Below, piece after piece: positions 24,596 to 32,061 of a DNA stretch of 64,000 bases. Location: positions 1,488,001-1,552,000 of the forward strand of contig NZ_JBBOCA010000001.1 of assembly GCF_038002225.1 (NCBI RefSeq). The letters run 5' to 3'. The position numbers and the translations under genes were made by a program. Source of the DNA: Paenibacillus sp. FSL R7-0204. Its GTDB lineage: Bacteria > Bacillota > Bacilli > Paenibacillales > Paenibacillaceae. Each line of letters opens with the position of its first letter. The first letter of the stretch is position 1. The notes beneath the pieces were generated by a model. That model was not told the origin of the DNA, searched no databases, and saw nothing but the letters and a program-made list of their open reading frames with translations.

Positions 24596-25774
24596 TTAGG
24601 ACTGCGCGTCGAAGCCGATATGATAAGTAGTGTCGATCGTCCAGGCACCGCTCTCCGGCTTCGAGAGCAGGAGGATCAGAGACTGGGTATAGGTCTCCTT
24701 CGATTCACCGTCCGTAATGACCACTTCCGTATAGACTGCGGCTTCATAGTCCGTGTAATAGAAGACATTGGAGGAAGACACCGCATAGCTTAGATCATAG
24801 GTTTTGAAATAATCACGCAGCTCCTCTTTGTAAGAGTCATCATCCTCCTTATCGTACGAGGTCATCACGGCAAGGACTGCATCTGCATTGCGGGCATTCA
24901 TACCCTGGTAGTATTTGCTGAGCGTATCCTTAATTCCGGTCTGATCGCCCTGTGGAAGCACAGCGGGCTTCATGCCTTGTTCGCGCGTCAGCAGCACTGA
25001 GGATTCCTGCAGATCCATGGCAGAGATCCTCCAGGTGCCGTTTTGACGGACCAGCGTATATAAGTATTCGTACTGCTCATCCGGTGTATAGTACCCGCCG
25101 GTCCGTACTGCTTTTTCGACAGAATGGACTGTAGCTTCGTTGCCCGTTAGACTGAGCACTTTAAGACTCTCGATCGTATTCTTGATGTCATATAGCTCGA
25201 ACTGGGAATTCATATTGCTTACAGCTTCCGTTTGGTCTGCCCCTGCATCGACAAGCGAATAGAAGCTGCTGGCCTTCTCTTCATTATAATATTGGTTAGC
25301 TAATTGAATGATTGCCTTGATCTCCTGCTCACTGGAGGCGGAGGACGGCGATACGGTAATCTTTACGCTGCGGCTGGCAGAATCCCAGATCGCTGTGCCC
25401 CCGGTGGCTTCGGCGATGAAGCGCAAGGGTATGTATGTGGTCCCGGCGCTAGAGACAGGAGCGACTGTGAGCTGCTTAACGGTTCCATTGACGCTGGCCC
25501 GCTTGCTGCCTACCTTAAGGCTGATATCCAGGCCTGTTCCGGTGCCGGTTACCGTGCCGGTCTTGGAGTCCCACAGTACCTGCAGGCCAAGCTTCTCAAA
25601 TACAACGCGGAATGGCACAAGCACCGTATTATTTTTCAGATAAGGCGTCCCTGCTGTGAAGGCAAGATTACTGCCGTTAATATAGACCTTAATGGGTTTG
25701 TCTGCGGCAAAAGCGGGAACCGCAAGCACAAGGGCCAGCAGGCTGATGCCTAGCAGGGATACTAATTTCTTCAA
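24596..25774 (-). CDS. Secreted stalk-domain (copper amine oxidase N-like) protein
   Basis: 392 residues with a signal peptide (LLGISLLALVLAVPAFA). Two stalk-type repeats follow: VYINGSNLAFTAGTPYLKNN to VLWDSKTGTVTGT and ISLKVGSKRASVNGT to IWDSASRSVKIT (about 28-140). The rest is two NTF2-like or SnoaL-like alpha+beta units (IIQLANQYYNEEKASSFYSL, GIKDTLSKYYQGMNARNADA), each of a type often used for ligand binding. Start is TTG at 25774 with AAGGAGCG eight bases upstream. A recognisable sigma-A promoter lies at 25817-25846. Likely cell-wall-associated; function unknown. Confidence 0.83.
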   Translation of the reverse strand: MKKLVSLLGISLLALVLAVPAFAADKPIKVYINGSNLAFTAGTPYLKNNTVLVPFRVVFEKLGLQVLWDSKTGTVTGTGTGLDISLKVGSKRASVNGTVKQLTVAPVSSAGTTYIPLRFIAEATGGTAIWDSASRSVKITVSPSSASSEQEIKAIIQLANQYYNEEKASSFYSLVDAGADQTEAVSNMNSQFELYDIKNTIESLKVLSLTGNEATVHSVEKAVRTGGYYTPDEQYEYLYTLVRQNGTWRISAMDLQESSVLLTREQGMKPAVLPQGDQTGIKDTLSKYYQGMNARNADAVLAVMTSYDKEDDDSYKEELRDYFKTYDLSYAVSSSNVFYYTDYEAAVYTEVVITDGESKETYTQSLILLLSKPESGAWTIDTTYHIGFDAQS

Positions 25775-25816
25775 TAGATTCGCTCCTTCAAATAGAAAAC
25801 TTTGTAAAATAGAACC

Positions 25817-25846
25817 ATTATACCATTTGAAAATTCCGTCTGTCTA
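25817..25846 (-). promoter_or_regulatory. Sigma-A promoter of the stalk-domain/S41 unit
   Basis: Minus strand: TAGACA (25846-25841), 18-base spacer, TATAAT (25822-25817), ending 42 bases before the start codon. Confidence 0.6.
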
Positions 25847-25895
25847 TTTATTCTGCGGGATGCTGCTAGGCTCAGTAGGGTTCCTGTCAGCCGGC

Positions 25896-25936
25896 ATGAT
25901 AAAGCCGGAGATCGGGGGCATCTCCGGCTTTATCAT
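25896..25936 (-). terminator. Strong hairpin downstream of nadK
   Basis: ATGATAAAGCCGGAGA (25896-25911) pairs perfectly over 16 bp with TCTCCGGCTTTATCAT (25921-25936). It is about 180 bases past the minus-strand nadK stop. There is no long T tract on either side, so its role as terminator is probable rather than certain. Confidence 0.6.
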
Positions 25937-26002
25937 AGAGTATCCAGCAGGATTAGGACTGTCCCCGCTAAAGGCGCAATACGATCCTTGCTTGAAATAT
26001 AA

Positions 26003-26096
26003 GACTTTATATGTTGCACACGATAAATTATCCTTCTATTTCTCGCTGAAACGGTGCCGTCCTTTAAAAGAACGGCAAGGCCGTTTCCGCTTGTTC
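26003..26096 (+). repeat. Best-preserved copy of a palindromic intergenic repeat
   Basis: Left arm ACTTTATATGTTGCACACG, then TTATCCTTCTATTTCTCGC, then a palindrome GAAACGG-t-GCCGT ... ACGGC-aagg-CCGTTTC. It closely matches, in inverted orientation, 44387-44475; weaker copies are at 15480-15560 and 40786-40823. Lies just downstream of nadK. Confidence 0.75.
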
Positions 26097-26115
26097 AATA
26101 GAATCAGGAATAAGA

Positions 26116-26913
26116 CTAGACTAAGAAGGCCTCCCGGACACGGTTCCAGAACGGGAAAGGGCGGTAACGGGCGAAGCTGATTTTGTGATCCGCGACCTGA
26201 GCACGTACCGAAATCAGATCATCCACCGGAATGTTATTATGGTCAATAGTTAGCAGCAGGCGCTGATCCTTGCGCGAGAAGATATCGCAGTGATGGTGCT
26301 TAGGCAGCAGCAGCGGCGAACCCATGGTCCGGAATACCCGGTTATTAATGGAGGCAATTTCAGCAATCTGCAGCGCCTCGATCGAGGGGTGCACCATAGC
26401 GCCTCCCAGACTTTTGTTATAAGCGGTACTGCCGGAAGGTGTGGACACACACAGGCCGTCCCCGCGGAACATCTCAAAGGTTACATCATTAATATCTACC
26501 TGGATTACAACCGTCCCGTCCACCCCCTTAAGGGTGAATTCATTCAGGGCAATGTGCTTACTGGAGCCGGATTTCTTATGTATTTCCAGTTCGAGCAGCG
26601 GGTACTGAACGATACGGGGTTTATGCGGCCCAACCTCTCCGCACATGTAATCAATCAGGGACGGCAGCTCTTCGGCCTGCCAGTCCGCATAGAAGCCCAA
26701 ATGGCCGGTATGCACGCCAACAAAAGCGAGGTTCGGGATCTGATCGATAAACGTATGAAAAGCGTGCAGCATCGTGCCGTCACCGCCAATAGAGATCACG
26801 ATTTCCGGTGACTTGGCATCCAGCTCCAGATTCCGGCCTTGCGCCAGCTTGTGAAATTGCTCCGCTAGTTGGATGGATAATTCATCTCCGCGGTCCAGAA
26901 CATAATATCTCAA
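26116..26913 (-). CDS. nadK: NAD kinase
   Basis: Phosphorylates NAD to NADP. The GGDGT motif (VISIGGDGTMLHAFH) and the nucleotide-binding STPSGSTAYNKSLGGA, plus the family ending SFARYRPFPFWNRVREAFL, are all present. 265 residues is normal for Bacillales. Start TTG at 26913, AGGAG ten bases upstream. It follows ylbJ on the same strand after 132 bases; whether they share a transcript is unclear. Confidence 0.95.
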   Translation of the reverse strand: MRYYVLDRGDELSIQLAEQFHKLAQGRNLELDAKSPEIVISIGGDGTMLHAFHTFIDQIPNLAFVGVHTGHLGFYADWQAEELPSLIDYMCGEVGPHKPRIVQYPLLELEIHKKSGSSKHIALNEFTLKGVDGTVVIQVDINDVTFEMFRGDGLCVSTPSGSTAYNKSLGGAMVHPSIEALQIAEIASINNRVFRTMGSPLLLPKHHHCDIFSRKDQRLLLTIDHNNIPVDDLISVRAQVADHKISFARYRPFPFWNRVREAFLV

Positions 26914-27045
26914 GATGTACAGGCTCCTTTGTCTAATTCAGTCATACACCGATCATAATCAATCTTGACCCGGAACACAATATTAGCGCTGTGAAAAGCC
27001 GGAATCCGCTGCAGTGCTGCAGCGGCAGAGCCGTGGGATATTGGA

Positions 27046-28317
27046 TTATCTGCGGCGCGTATAGGGCTGCCGCCACAGCTTCCCCAGCAAAAAGACCATA
27101 AGCGACAGGGCCAGCATGACTGCGAGCAGAAGGCAGAGCAGGCTGATGCTGCTGATTAGGGCGGCTTCTGGAACGGCCAGCCCGGAGGCGGCGGGTAGTA
27201 GGGACCACTGACCGGCCATTCCCGAGCTGACTACCGGGTTCCATAGCAGGAGAAGCAGCACCGCTGAGAGCAGAGCATGCACCAGGCGGGCGGCCATGAA
27301 CGGGAGATAGCGCAGTCCAGTACCATTCAGGATACTGGCGACCTGCGCATGAACCGACAAGCCGCCCCAGGAGAGAATGAACGCTGCCGCTGCAGCCTTG
27401 AACTGCAGCGGAACGCCTCCGGCAGCTTCACCCGCCGACCTGGCACCAAGCGTCACTTCGAATAAGCCGCTGACCAGGGCGGCGGAGAGCTCAGGCGGGA
27501 AGCCGGCCAGCGACAGCAGCCGACCGGTCATGCTGAACAGGGCGGACATTACACCGGCGCGGGCGAGCAGCTCCATCAGCACATTGAAGAAGACAACCAG
27601 GCCGCCGACAACGATGATGAGCTGGAGCGAGGAGGTAATGGCGCTCTTCAGCAGCTCGCCGAGACTTCTTCCGTCTATCCGGCGCGCATTTGCCATCGCG
27701 TTCAGCGCAGCCCGCAGCCTTCCTGGGCTTGGTCCTTCCGGAGATGCAGAAGAGCTGCCTGAATGAGGGAGGGGGGAGTCCTCAGCTGCTTCTTCCGGCC
27801 TGCCCCGGCCATGGAAGGACATCAGCAGACCTACGATGAATCCTCCCCCATAATGGGCAAGGGCAAGTACAAGCCCAAGAGAAGCGTCATGAAAGAAGCC
27901 CACAGACACCGCGCCTAGCAGAAAAATCGGGTCCGAGGAGGTCGTGAAGGCGACAAGCCGCTCGCCTTCGATTCTGCTAATCATTCCCTGCTCGCGCAGC
28001 TTGGCGGTTAATTTCGCGCCGACAGGGTATCCTGATACATATCCCATTGCTAGGGCGAAGCCGCCGCTGCCGGGTATATTGAAGAGCGGGCGCATCAGCG
28101 GATCAAGCAGAGCGCCGAAGAGATGGACAATGCCGAAGCCCAGCATAATTTCAGAGATGACGAAGAACGGGAACAGTGAGGGAAACAGCACATCCCACCA
28201 GACGGCGAGCCCGCGCAGCGCCGCATCCAGAGAGCTAGCGGGATGGACCAGCATCAGCAGCATACAGCCCGCCAGCACGATCCCGAGCAGCGGGCTTGCG
28301 ATTTTGTTCAGAGTCAT
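27046..28317 (-). CDS. ylbJ: Sporulation integral membrane protein YlbJ
   Basis: 423-residue polytopic membrane protein of the nucleoside-recognition/YlbJ type. Characteristic elements are AVWWDVLFPSLFPFFVISEIMLGFG, a MGYVSGYPVGAKLTAKL loop, SSDPIFLLGAVSVGF and ILSWGGLSVHAQVASIL. YlbJ is made in the mother cell under sigma-E control in Bacillus subtilis and is needed for spore heat resistance. ATG 28317 has GGAGG ten bases upstream; the frame from 28377 adds an unsupported N-terminus. A Pro/Ser-rich cytoplasmic loop lies at about 195-225. Confidence 0.9.
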   Translation of the reverse strand: MTLNKIASPLLGIVLAGCMLLMLVHPASSLDAALRGLAVWWDVLFPSLFPFFVISEIMLGFGIVHLFGALLDPLMRPLFNIPGSGGFALAMGYVSGYPVGAKLTAKLREQGMISRIEGERLVAFTTSSDPIFLLGAVSVGFFHDASLGLVLALAHYGGGFIVGLLMSFHGRGRPEEAAEDSPLPHSGSSSASPEGPSPGRLRAALNAMANARRIDGRSLGELLKSAITSSLQLIIVVGGLVVFFNVLMELLARAGVMSALFSMTGRLLSLAGFPPELSAALVSGLFEVTLGARSAGEAAGGVPLQFKAAAAAFILSWGGLSVHAQVASILNGTGLRYLPFMAARLVHALLSAVLLLLLWNPVVSSGMAGQWSLLPAASGLAVPEAALISSISLLCLLLAVMLALSLMVFLLGKLWRQPYTRRR

Positions 28318-28491
28318 CGGTTTCTCGCCTCCAGTTCTATGCTTAGTTGTATGCCGAAGGCTGGACAAACAGCACAAAAAAACGAGGAAAACGGTTACAT
28401 TTACCGGTGCTTTTTCACTGAAATTATGGTATTATAAACTTAATTAATGCACATCTTGTTGAGTTAGATTTTCAGGGATGGAGTGATGGTG

Positions 28492-28587
28492 ATGAGTGTG
28501 GTTGCCGGAGTGCTCGTTTGTGCTTTTGTATATGTGATCCGGGTCTCCCTTGTCCCGCCTGGTGATGAAGATTTTAGAACATACTGA
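28492..28587 (+). CDS. Candidate 31-residue membrane miniprotein
   Basis: ATG at 28492 with GGAG at 28480-28483 gives a 31-residue product beginning MSVVAGVLVCAFVYVIRVSL and ending in an acidic PPGDEDFRTY. The first 20 residues would form one membrane helix. An in-frame ATG at 28486 is an alternative. The short unit is closed by a strong terminator at 28599-28628 and preceded by an AT-rich TATTATAA region, so it is a free-standing transcript. It could instead be a small RNA. No family recognised. Confidence 0.45.
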   Translation: MSVVAGVLVCAFVYVIRVSLVPPGDEDFRTY

Positions 28588-28598
28588 TTACTTAACGA

Positions 28599-28628
28599 GC
28601 GCTGAACTCCGGTTTGGCGCCTTTTTTT
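28599..28628 (+). terminator. Rho-independent terminator of the miniprotein transcript
   Basis: GCGCTGAAC pairs with GTTTGGCGC around a TCCG loop and is followed by seven T. Well formed. Confidence 0.85.
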
Positions 28629-28701
28629 GTTCAAATTTTTATTTTCATAGGCTTAGCAGGCATGTCTTAAGGCAGGGATAACTGTGCAGCGCGTTTTTTG
28701 G

Positions 28702-28726
28702 TATAATGATAAGCAACTGCTTATCA
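28702..28726 (+). promoter_or_regulatory. -10 box with overlapping palindrome before the globin gene
   Basis: TATAAT at 28702-28707 is followed at once by TGATAAGC-AACT-GCTTATCA (28707-28726), a perfect 8-bp inverted repeat at the expected transcription start. The position suits a repressor operator. It does not match Rex or NsrR consensus as I know them. Confidence 0.5.
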
Positions 28727-28756
28727 GATTAATATGGAAGAAGGCGAAACCTCCAA

Positions 28757-29140
28757 ATGAATCCGAAAGAGAGCCTGTATGACAGCCTGGGAGGCGCTGA
28801 GGGAATTCACCGTCTGGTAACTGTATTCTATGCCAAGGTGCAGCTTCACCCGCAGCTCAGCCCGCTATTCCCTGAAGATATTACTCCGGTGCTGGAGAAG
28901 CAATACCAGTTCTTGAGCCAATTCTTTGGAGGCCCTGCCTTGTTCTCCGAGCAGCACGGCCATCCCATGATGAGAGCCAGACATATGCATGTCCCCATCA
29001 CTCCTGCTCTGGCGGAGGATTGGCTCGCCTGCATGAAGGCAGCGCTGGAGGAGATTGGTGTGGAAGAATCCCTGCGTACCTTTGTTCTGAGCCGGCTGGC
29101 TGGTCCCGCCCATCATTTTGTCAATATGCCCCATGAATAA
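28757..29140 (+). CDS. Group II truncated hemoglobin
   Basis: 127-residue globin of the YjbI/GlbO type: YDSLGGAEGIHRLVTVFYAKV at the N-terminus, FFGGPALFSEQHGHPMMRARHMHVPI with the proximal His, and a C-terminal HHFVNMP. Such proteins bind oxygen or nitric oxide and are linked to oxidative and nitrosative stress. AGAAGGCG lies upstream of the ATG. A palindrome at the promoter suggests regulated expression. Followed closely by a DUF2225 gene (29-base gap), so probably a two-gene operon. Confidence 0.9.
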   Translation: MNPKESLYDSLGGAEGIHRLVTVFYAKVQLHPQLSPLFPEDITPVLEKQYQFLSQFFGGPALFSEQHGHPMMRARHMHVPITPALAEDWLACMKAALEEIGVEESLRTFVLSRLAGPAHHFVNMPHE

Positions 29141-29169
29141 AGTGTAGTTGTGAAAGGATGAGGGCACCC

Positions 29170-29874
29170 GTGCCGGAATTAATACCGCTGTACTCGATTA
29201 AGGTTACCTGCTGTAATTGTGAACATGAATTTTCTACCTCAAGAGTACGTCCCAGCCTCAAAAAGGCCATCCGCCGCGATGCGGACTTCTGCTCCTATTA
29301 CAAGGCGGAGAATCCCGATTATTATGTGGTTCGGGTCTGTCCGAAGTGCGGCTTTGCCTCCACGGAGAATTCAGCAGACAAGCTGGCTGACTGGCAGCGG
29401 AAGTCCTTCGATGCCCAAGTAGGAAGACGGTGGCAGACCCGCAGCTTCGGAGAGAAGCGTAACTGGGAGGAAGCGCTGGAGACGTACAAGCTGGCGCTGA
29501 TCTGCGCGCAGAGCATTAAGGACAAGGAACGTATTATAGCAAGCCTGCTTCATCATATTGCCTGGCTGTACCGGTATCAAGGGGATACGGTGCAGGAGCA
29601 GCGCTTCCTGGCCTATTCGCTGGATGAGTATGTGAAGGTGTTCGAGAATGATTCATCCGGTGGTAATGATGCGCGGCTGATGTATCTGATTGGTGAGCTG
29701 AACCGCCGGATCGGGGAGTTTGCCGCTGCTGTGCGGTGGTTCTCAAGGGTCATTAATGATCAGCGGATTACGGACGCGGCCATGATCCGGGCTTCGCGCG
29801 AGCAATGGGCCATTCTGCGTGAGCAGATGCGCGGTCTGGACGTTGATCCGGACGGGCTTCCCGCAGGTACATAG
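29170..29874 (+). CDS. DUF2225 zinc-ribbon/TPR protein
   Basis: 234 residues. The N-terminal zinc ribbon has two Cys pairs, in VTCCNCEHEF and VRVCPKCGFAS. From about residue 90 helical repeats follow (WEEALETYKLALICAQSI, LLHHIAWLYRYQGD, IGELNRRIGEFAAAVRWF), the DUF2225 pattern. Role unknown in the family. I use GTG at 29170 because AAAGGATGAGGG lies at a workable distance, while the ATG at 29158 directly abuts it. Probably cotranscribed with the globin gene. Confidence 0.82.
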   Translation: MPELIPLYSIKVTCCNCEHEFSTSRVRPSLKKAIRRDADFCSYYKAENPDYYVVRVCPKCGFASTENSADKLADWQRKSFDAQVGRRWQTRSFGEKRNWEEALETYKLALICAQSIKDKERIIASLLHHIAWLYRYQGDTVQEQRFLAYSLDEYVKVFENDSSGGNDARLMYLIGELNRRIGEFAAAVRWFSRVINDQRITDAAMIRASREQWAILREQMRGLDVDPDGLPAGT

Positions 29875-29925
29875 AGGGCGGAGTGAAGGTTGAAGAGCGT
29901 CTATCCGGTATACCGGAACGCAAAA

Positions 29926-29955
29926 AGGCGTAGAAGGGATGTCTCTTCTACGCCT
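29926..29955 (-). terminator. Terminator of the yycC operon
   Basis: AGGCGTAGAAG pairs with CTTCTACGCCT; on the minus strand the stem is followed by TTTTT. It also lies 52 bases past the DUF2225 stop and could serve both converging units. Confidence 0.82.
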
Positions 29956-29994
29956 CTGCCCGCTTAAGCGGGGCGAACTGCCGGACATCCGCGC

Positions 29995-30225
29995 TTAGCG
30001 GACCGCCCGGTCAAACAACAGGTAGTCATTGTCATTATCAATGACGGTGGGACTTGCACTGCAGCAGGGAAAGACCAGCAGCTTTTTTTTGCCGTCACGC
30101 ACGTGCTGCAGCTCCCGCGGCTTCATCGGCAGAAGAACATTCTCATGGTCGCAGAAGGGGCAATATTGCACGTACATGTCGCCAAGAATAATGTCATAAG
30201 GCCAGGTATGGCTGAAGGGGATCAT
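29995..30225 (-). CDS. Small conserved protein with Cys pairs, coupled to yycC
   Basis: 76 residues: MYVQYCPFCDHENVLLPMK has a CxxC knuckle, LLVFPCCSASP a second Cys pair, and the end is DNDNDYLLFDRAVR. This suggests a small zinc-binding fold. It starts at ATG 30225, overlapping the yycC stop by 4 bases (ATGA), so it is translated with it. Terminator follows at 29926-29955. I recognise it as a conserved Bacillales-type hypothetical; function unknown. Confidence 0.72.
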   Translation of the reverse strand: MIPFSHTWPYDIILGDMYVQYCPFCDHENVLLPMKPRELQHVRDGKKKLLVFPCCSASPTVIDNDNDYLLFDRAVR

Positions 30226-30413
30226 TGCTTGTCCTTCTCGTCAGAGGGAGCAGGTACGCTGCCTTCGGGAGGCTCGCTTGCGGGCTTCTTGGCCAATTCA
30301 GCGATCTTTTGCAGCAGGATATGTTGGGGCATATGCATCAGGTGTTCCAGCGGAACGCCGAGTTGTTTTGATAAGGTGATGGCCGTCTCCGGCGATATTT
30401 GCAGTGGCTTCAT
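30222..30413 (-). CDS. yycC: YycC family protein
   Basis: 63 residues from ATG 30413, with AAGGAGGG upstream: MKPLQISPETAITLSKQLGV, then PLEHLMHMPQHILLQKIAEL, the conserved YycC sequence, then a Pro/Glu/Lys-rich tail. Function unknown. Longer frames upstream run into the inserted IS element and are not real. The IS608-like element ends 17 bases before the start codon, so the native promoter has been moved 1.5 kb away; expression must come from the element or be lost. Confidence 0.82.
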   Translation of the reverse strand: MKPLQISPETAITLSKQLGVPLEHLMHMPQHILLQKIAELAKKPASEPPEGSVPAPSDEKDKQ

Positions 30414-30470
30414 TAGGAGGCCCTCCTTACAGAAATTAGTCGAGAAAGCCCACTCCTTTAGGGGTGGGAT

Positions 30471-30785
30471 GAATCGTCTTTGTTTAAGAAACATCCTTAT
30501 GTTGTGAAAATTGTAATAAATGAGCGCGTGTTCTTGTAGCAGCTGCTCGCAATGGAAGTCATGCCTGATCATGTGCATATTTTTCTAAACGCACTGCCCA
30601 CCGATTCTCCTGCAGACCTGATGGCGAAACTGAAAGGAATCACTTCCCGGCGTCTCCGTGAACAATTTAAGCACTTGAACCACTTGCCTTTCCTCTGGAC
30701 TCGTTCCTACTTGGTCAGTACGGCAGACAACGTTTCCAGCGATACGATCAAACGATATGTTGAGGAACAAAAAACAAGGGGGTGA
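30471..30785 (+). pseudogene. tnpA: Degraded tnpA (Y1/HUH transposase)
   Basis: The C-terminal part is intact: VMPDHVHIFLNALPTDSP (HUH motif) and IKRYVEEQKTRG with the catalytic Tyr. Upstream in the same frame a remnant SSLFKKHPYVVK can be read, but a TAG at 30537-30539 interrupts it, and only about 105 codons remain where about 130 are usual, implying an internal deletion. The largest intact ORF is 77 codons from ATG 30552. Probably cannot mobilise the element by itself. Confidence 0.75.
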
Positions 30786-31845
30786 GACCCTGCAAACCGT
30801 AACGATTCAAATCCGCATTTTCCCAACCCATCCGTCTGTATTGGTGGATATGGGCAACGAATACATTCGAACCGTCAACGAATTAACAGAGCAAGCCGAA
30901 AGGTCTGGAACGTTTCCGAAACTAACTTCAAAAACCGTTTGTGCCAATCTACCCTCTGCCGTAAAGAATCAAGTGATTCGAGACGCCAAAAGCCTATTTC
31001 AGCGGTTCAAGAAAAATAAGAAGCGACCTCTTCTCCAAAAGAGGGTGTACTACGTGAACAATCAAAACTATACGATTCGGGGCAACCACATTTCGTTCCC
31101 AGTAATCCTGGATGGAAAAGTACAACGTCTTGTGGTGCCTGCGCTTCTGCCAGATCGGGAGCGAGACATGCTTGCGAAGGGGAAGCTTGGACTTCTGCGT
31201 GTGGTTCAAAAATCAGCAAAATGGTTTGTTCAAATTTCAATCGAACGACCGACTAAGCCAGCCGATGGTCATGAACTGATGGGGATTGATTTAGGCTTGA
31301 AAGTTCCTGCTGTTGTCGTAACCTCTAGTGGCAAGACAACATTTTGCGGAAATGGACGTAAAAACAAGTTTGTTCGCCGTAAGTACAGTACCTATCGCCG
31401 CAAATTAGGAAAGCTTAAACAGCTATCCGCAATCCGTAAACAGAACGACAAGGAAAGTCGTTATATGAAAGATCAGAATCACAAAATCAGCCGCCAGATC
31501 GTGAATATGGCCATTCAAGAAAAGGTGTCTGTCATCAAGCTGGAGAAGCTGACGGATATTCGGAAGACGACAAGAACAAGTCGTAAAAACGCCAAAAACC
31601 TGCATCATTGGTCGTTCTATCAGTTGCAAATGTTCATCGGGTATAAGGCGACACTCACTGGAATCCAAGTGGTTGAATTGAATCCGGCCTACACCTCGCA
31701 AACCTGTCCCTCTTGTGGAGAGCGGAACAAAGCAAAGGATCGAACGTATCAGTGCAACTGCGGGTATACAGCGCATCGAGATCGAGTCGGTGCCATCAAC
31801 ATCATGCGTCAACCTGTGGCAGATGGTAACAGTCTGCCAGCCTAG
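30757..31845 (+). CDS. tnpB: TnpB, RNA-guided nuclease of the IS605 element
   Basis: 362 residues, apparently intact. RuvC residues are Asp178 (MGIDLG), Glu263 (VIKLEKL) and Asp342 (HRDRVGAIN); the zinc finger is CPSC (317, 320) and CNC (333, 335). An N-terminal helical and OB-like region precedes them. TnpB proteins use an RNA from the element's right end to cut DNA next to a short motif, favouring element retention. True start is uncertain: TTG 30757 overlaps the tnpA remnant, while CTG 30790 (just before QTVTIQIRI) has AAGGGGGTGA upstream. AT-richer than surrounding genes. Confidence 0.9.
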   Translation: MLRNKKQGGETLQTVTIQIRIFPTHPSVLVDMGNEYIRTVNELTEQAERSGTFPKLTSKTVCANLPSAVKNQVIRDAKSLFQRFKKNKKRPLLQKRVYYVNNQNYTIRGNHISFPVILDGKVQRLVVPALLPDRERDMLAKGKLGLLRVVQKSAKWFVQISIERPTKPADGHELMGIDLGLKVPAVVVTSSGKTTFCGNGRKNKFVRRKYSTYRRKLGKLKQLSAIRKQNDKESRYMKDQNHKISRQIVNMAIQEKVSVIKLEKLTDIRKTTRTSRKNAKNLHHWSFYQLQMFIGYKATLTGIQVVELNPAYTSQTCPSCGERNKAKDRTYQCNCGYTAHRDRVGAINIMRQPVADGNSLPA

Positions 31846-31973
31846 GTAGCTATAAGCTCTGATCTAGGATGGGCGAATGAACTCGCCCTTAACTTAGCAG
31901 TAGGGCAAAGCGGAAACGTATGCGCCCGCTAACTAGCTAAGAATCCCACCCTTTTAAGGGTGTGGAGGTTCAA
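31700..31973 (+). ncRNA. Predicted omega/reRNA region of TnpB
   Basis: By family rule the guide RNA covers the 3' end of tnpB and the right end of the element. Here the stretch after the stop contains CTAG...CTAG arms, a GGGCGA/TCGCCC hairpin (about 31869-31889) and the right-end hairpin. The guide would begin at 31974, immediately after TCAA. The 5' boundary is a guess. Confidence 0.4.
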
Positions 31974-32061
31974 AATTAGTGGAGTATCATGATTCACTTT
32001 ACCATGGCTCTAACGCAAATACAAAGAAAACTACTCTATAACGAAGGAATGGTGAGTACAT

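Larger units (their letters stand above)
30431..31973 (+). mobile_element. IS608-like IS200/IS605 insertion sequence
   Basis: Left end: TTAC (30427-30430) just outside, then guide tetranucleotide AAAG (30445-30448) at the foot of hairpin CCCACTCC-TTTA-GGGGTGGG. Right end: GAAT (31941-31944) at the foot of hairpin CACCCTT/AAGGGTG with an unpaired T, then TCAA (31970-31973). These four tetranucleotides and hairpins with subterminal position match IS608 as described. No terminal inverted repeats or target duplication are expected for the family. It carries a damaged tnpA and a full-length tnpB. Confidence 0.82.
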
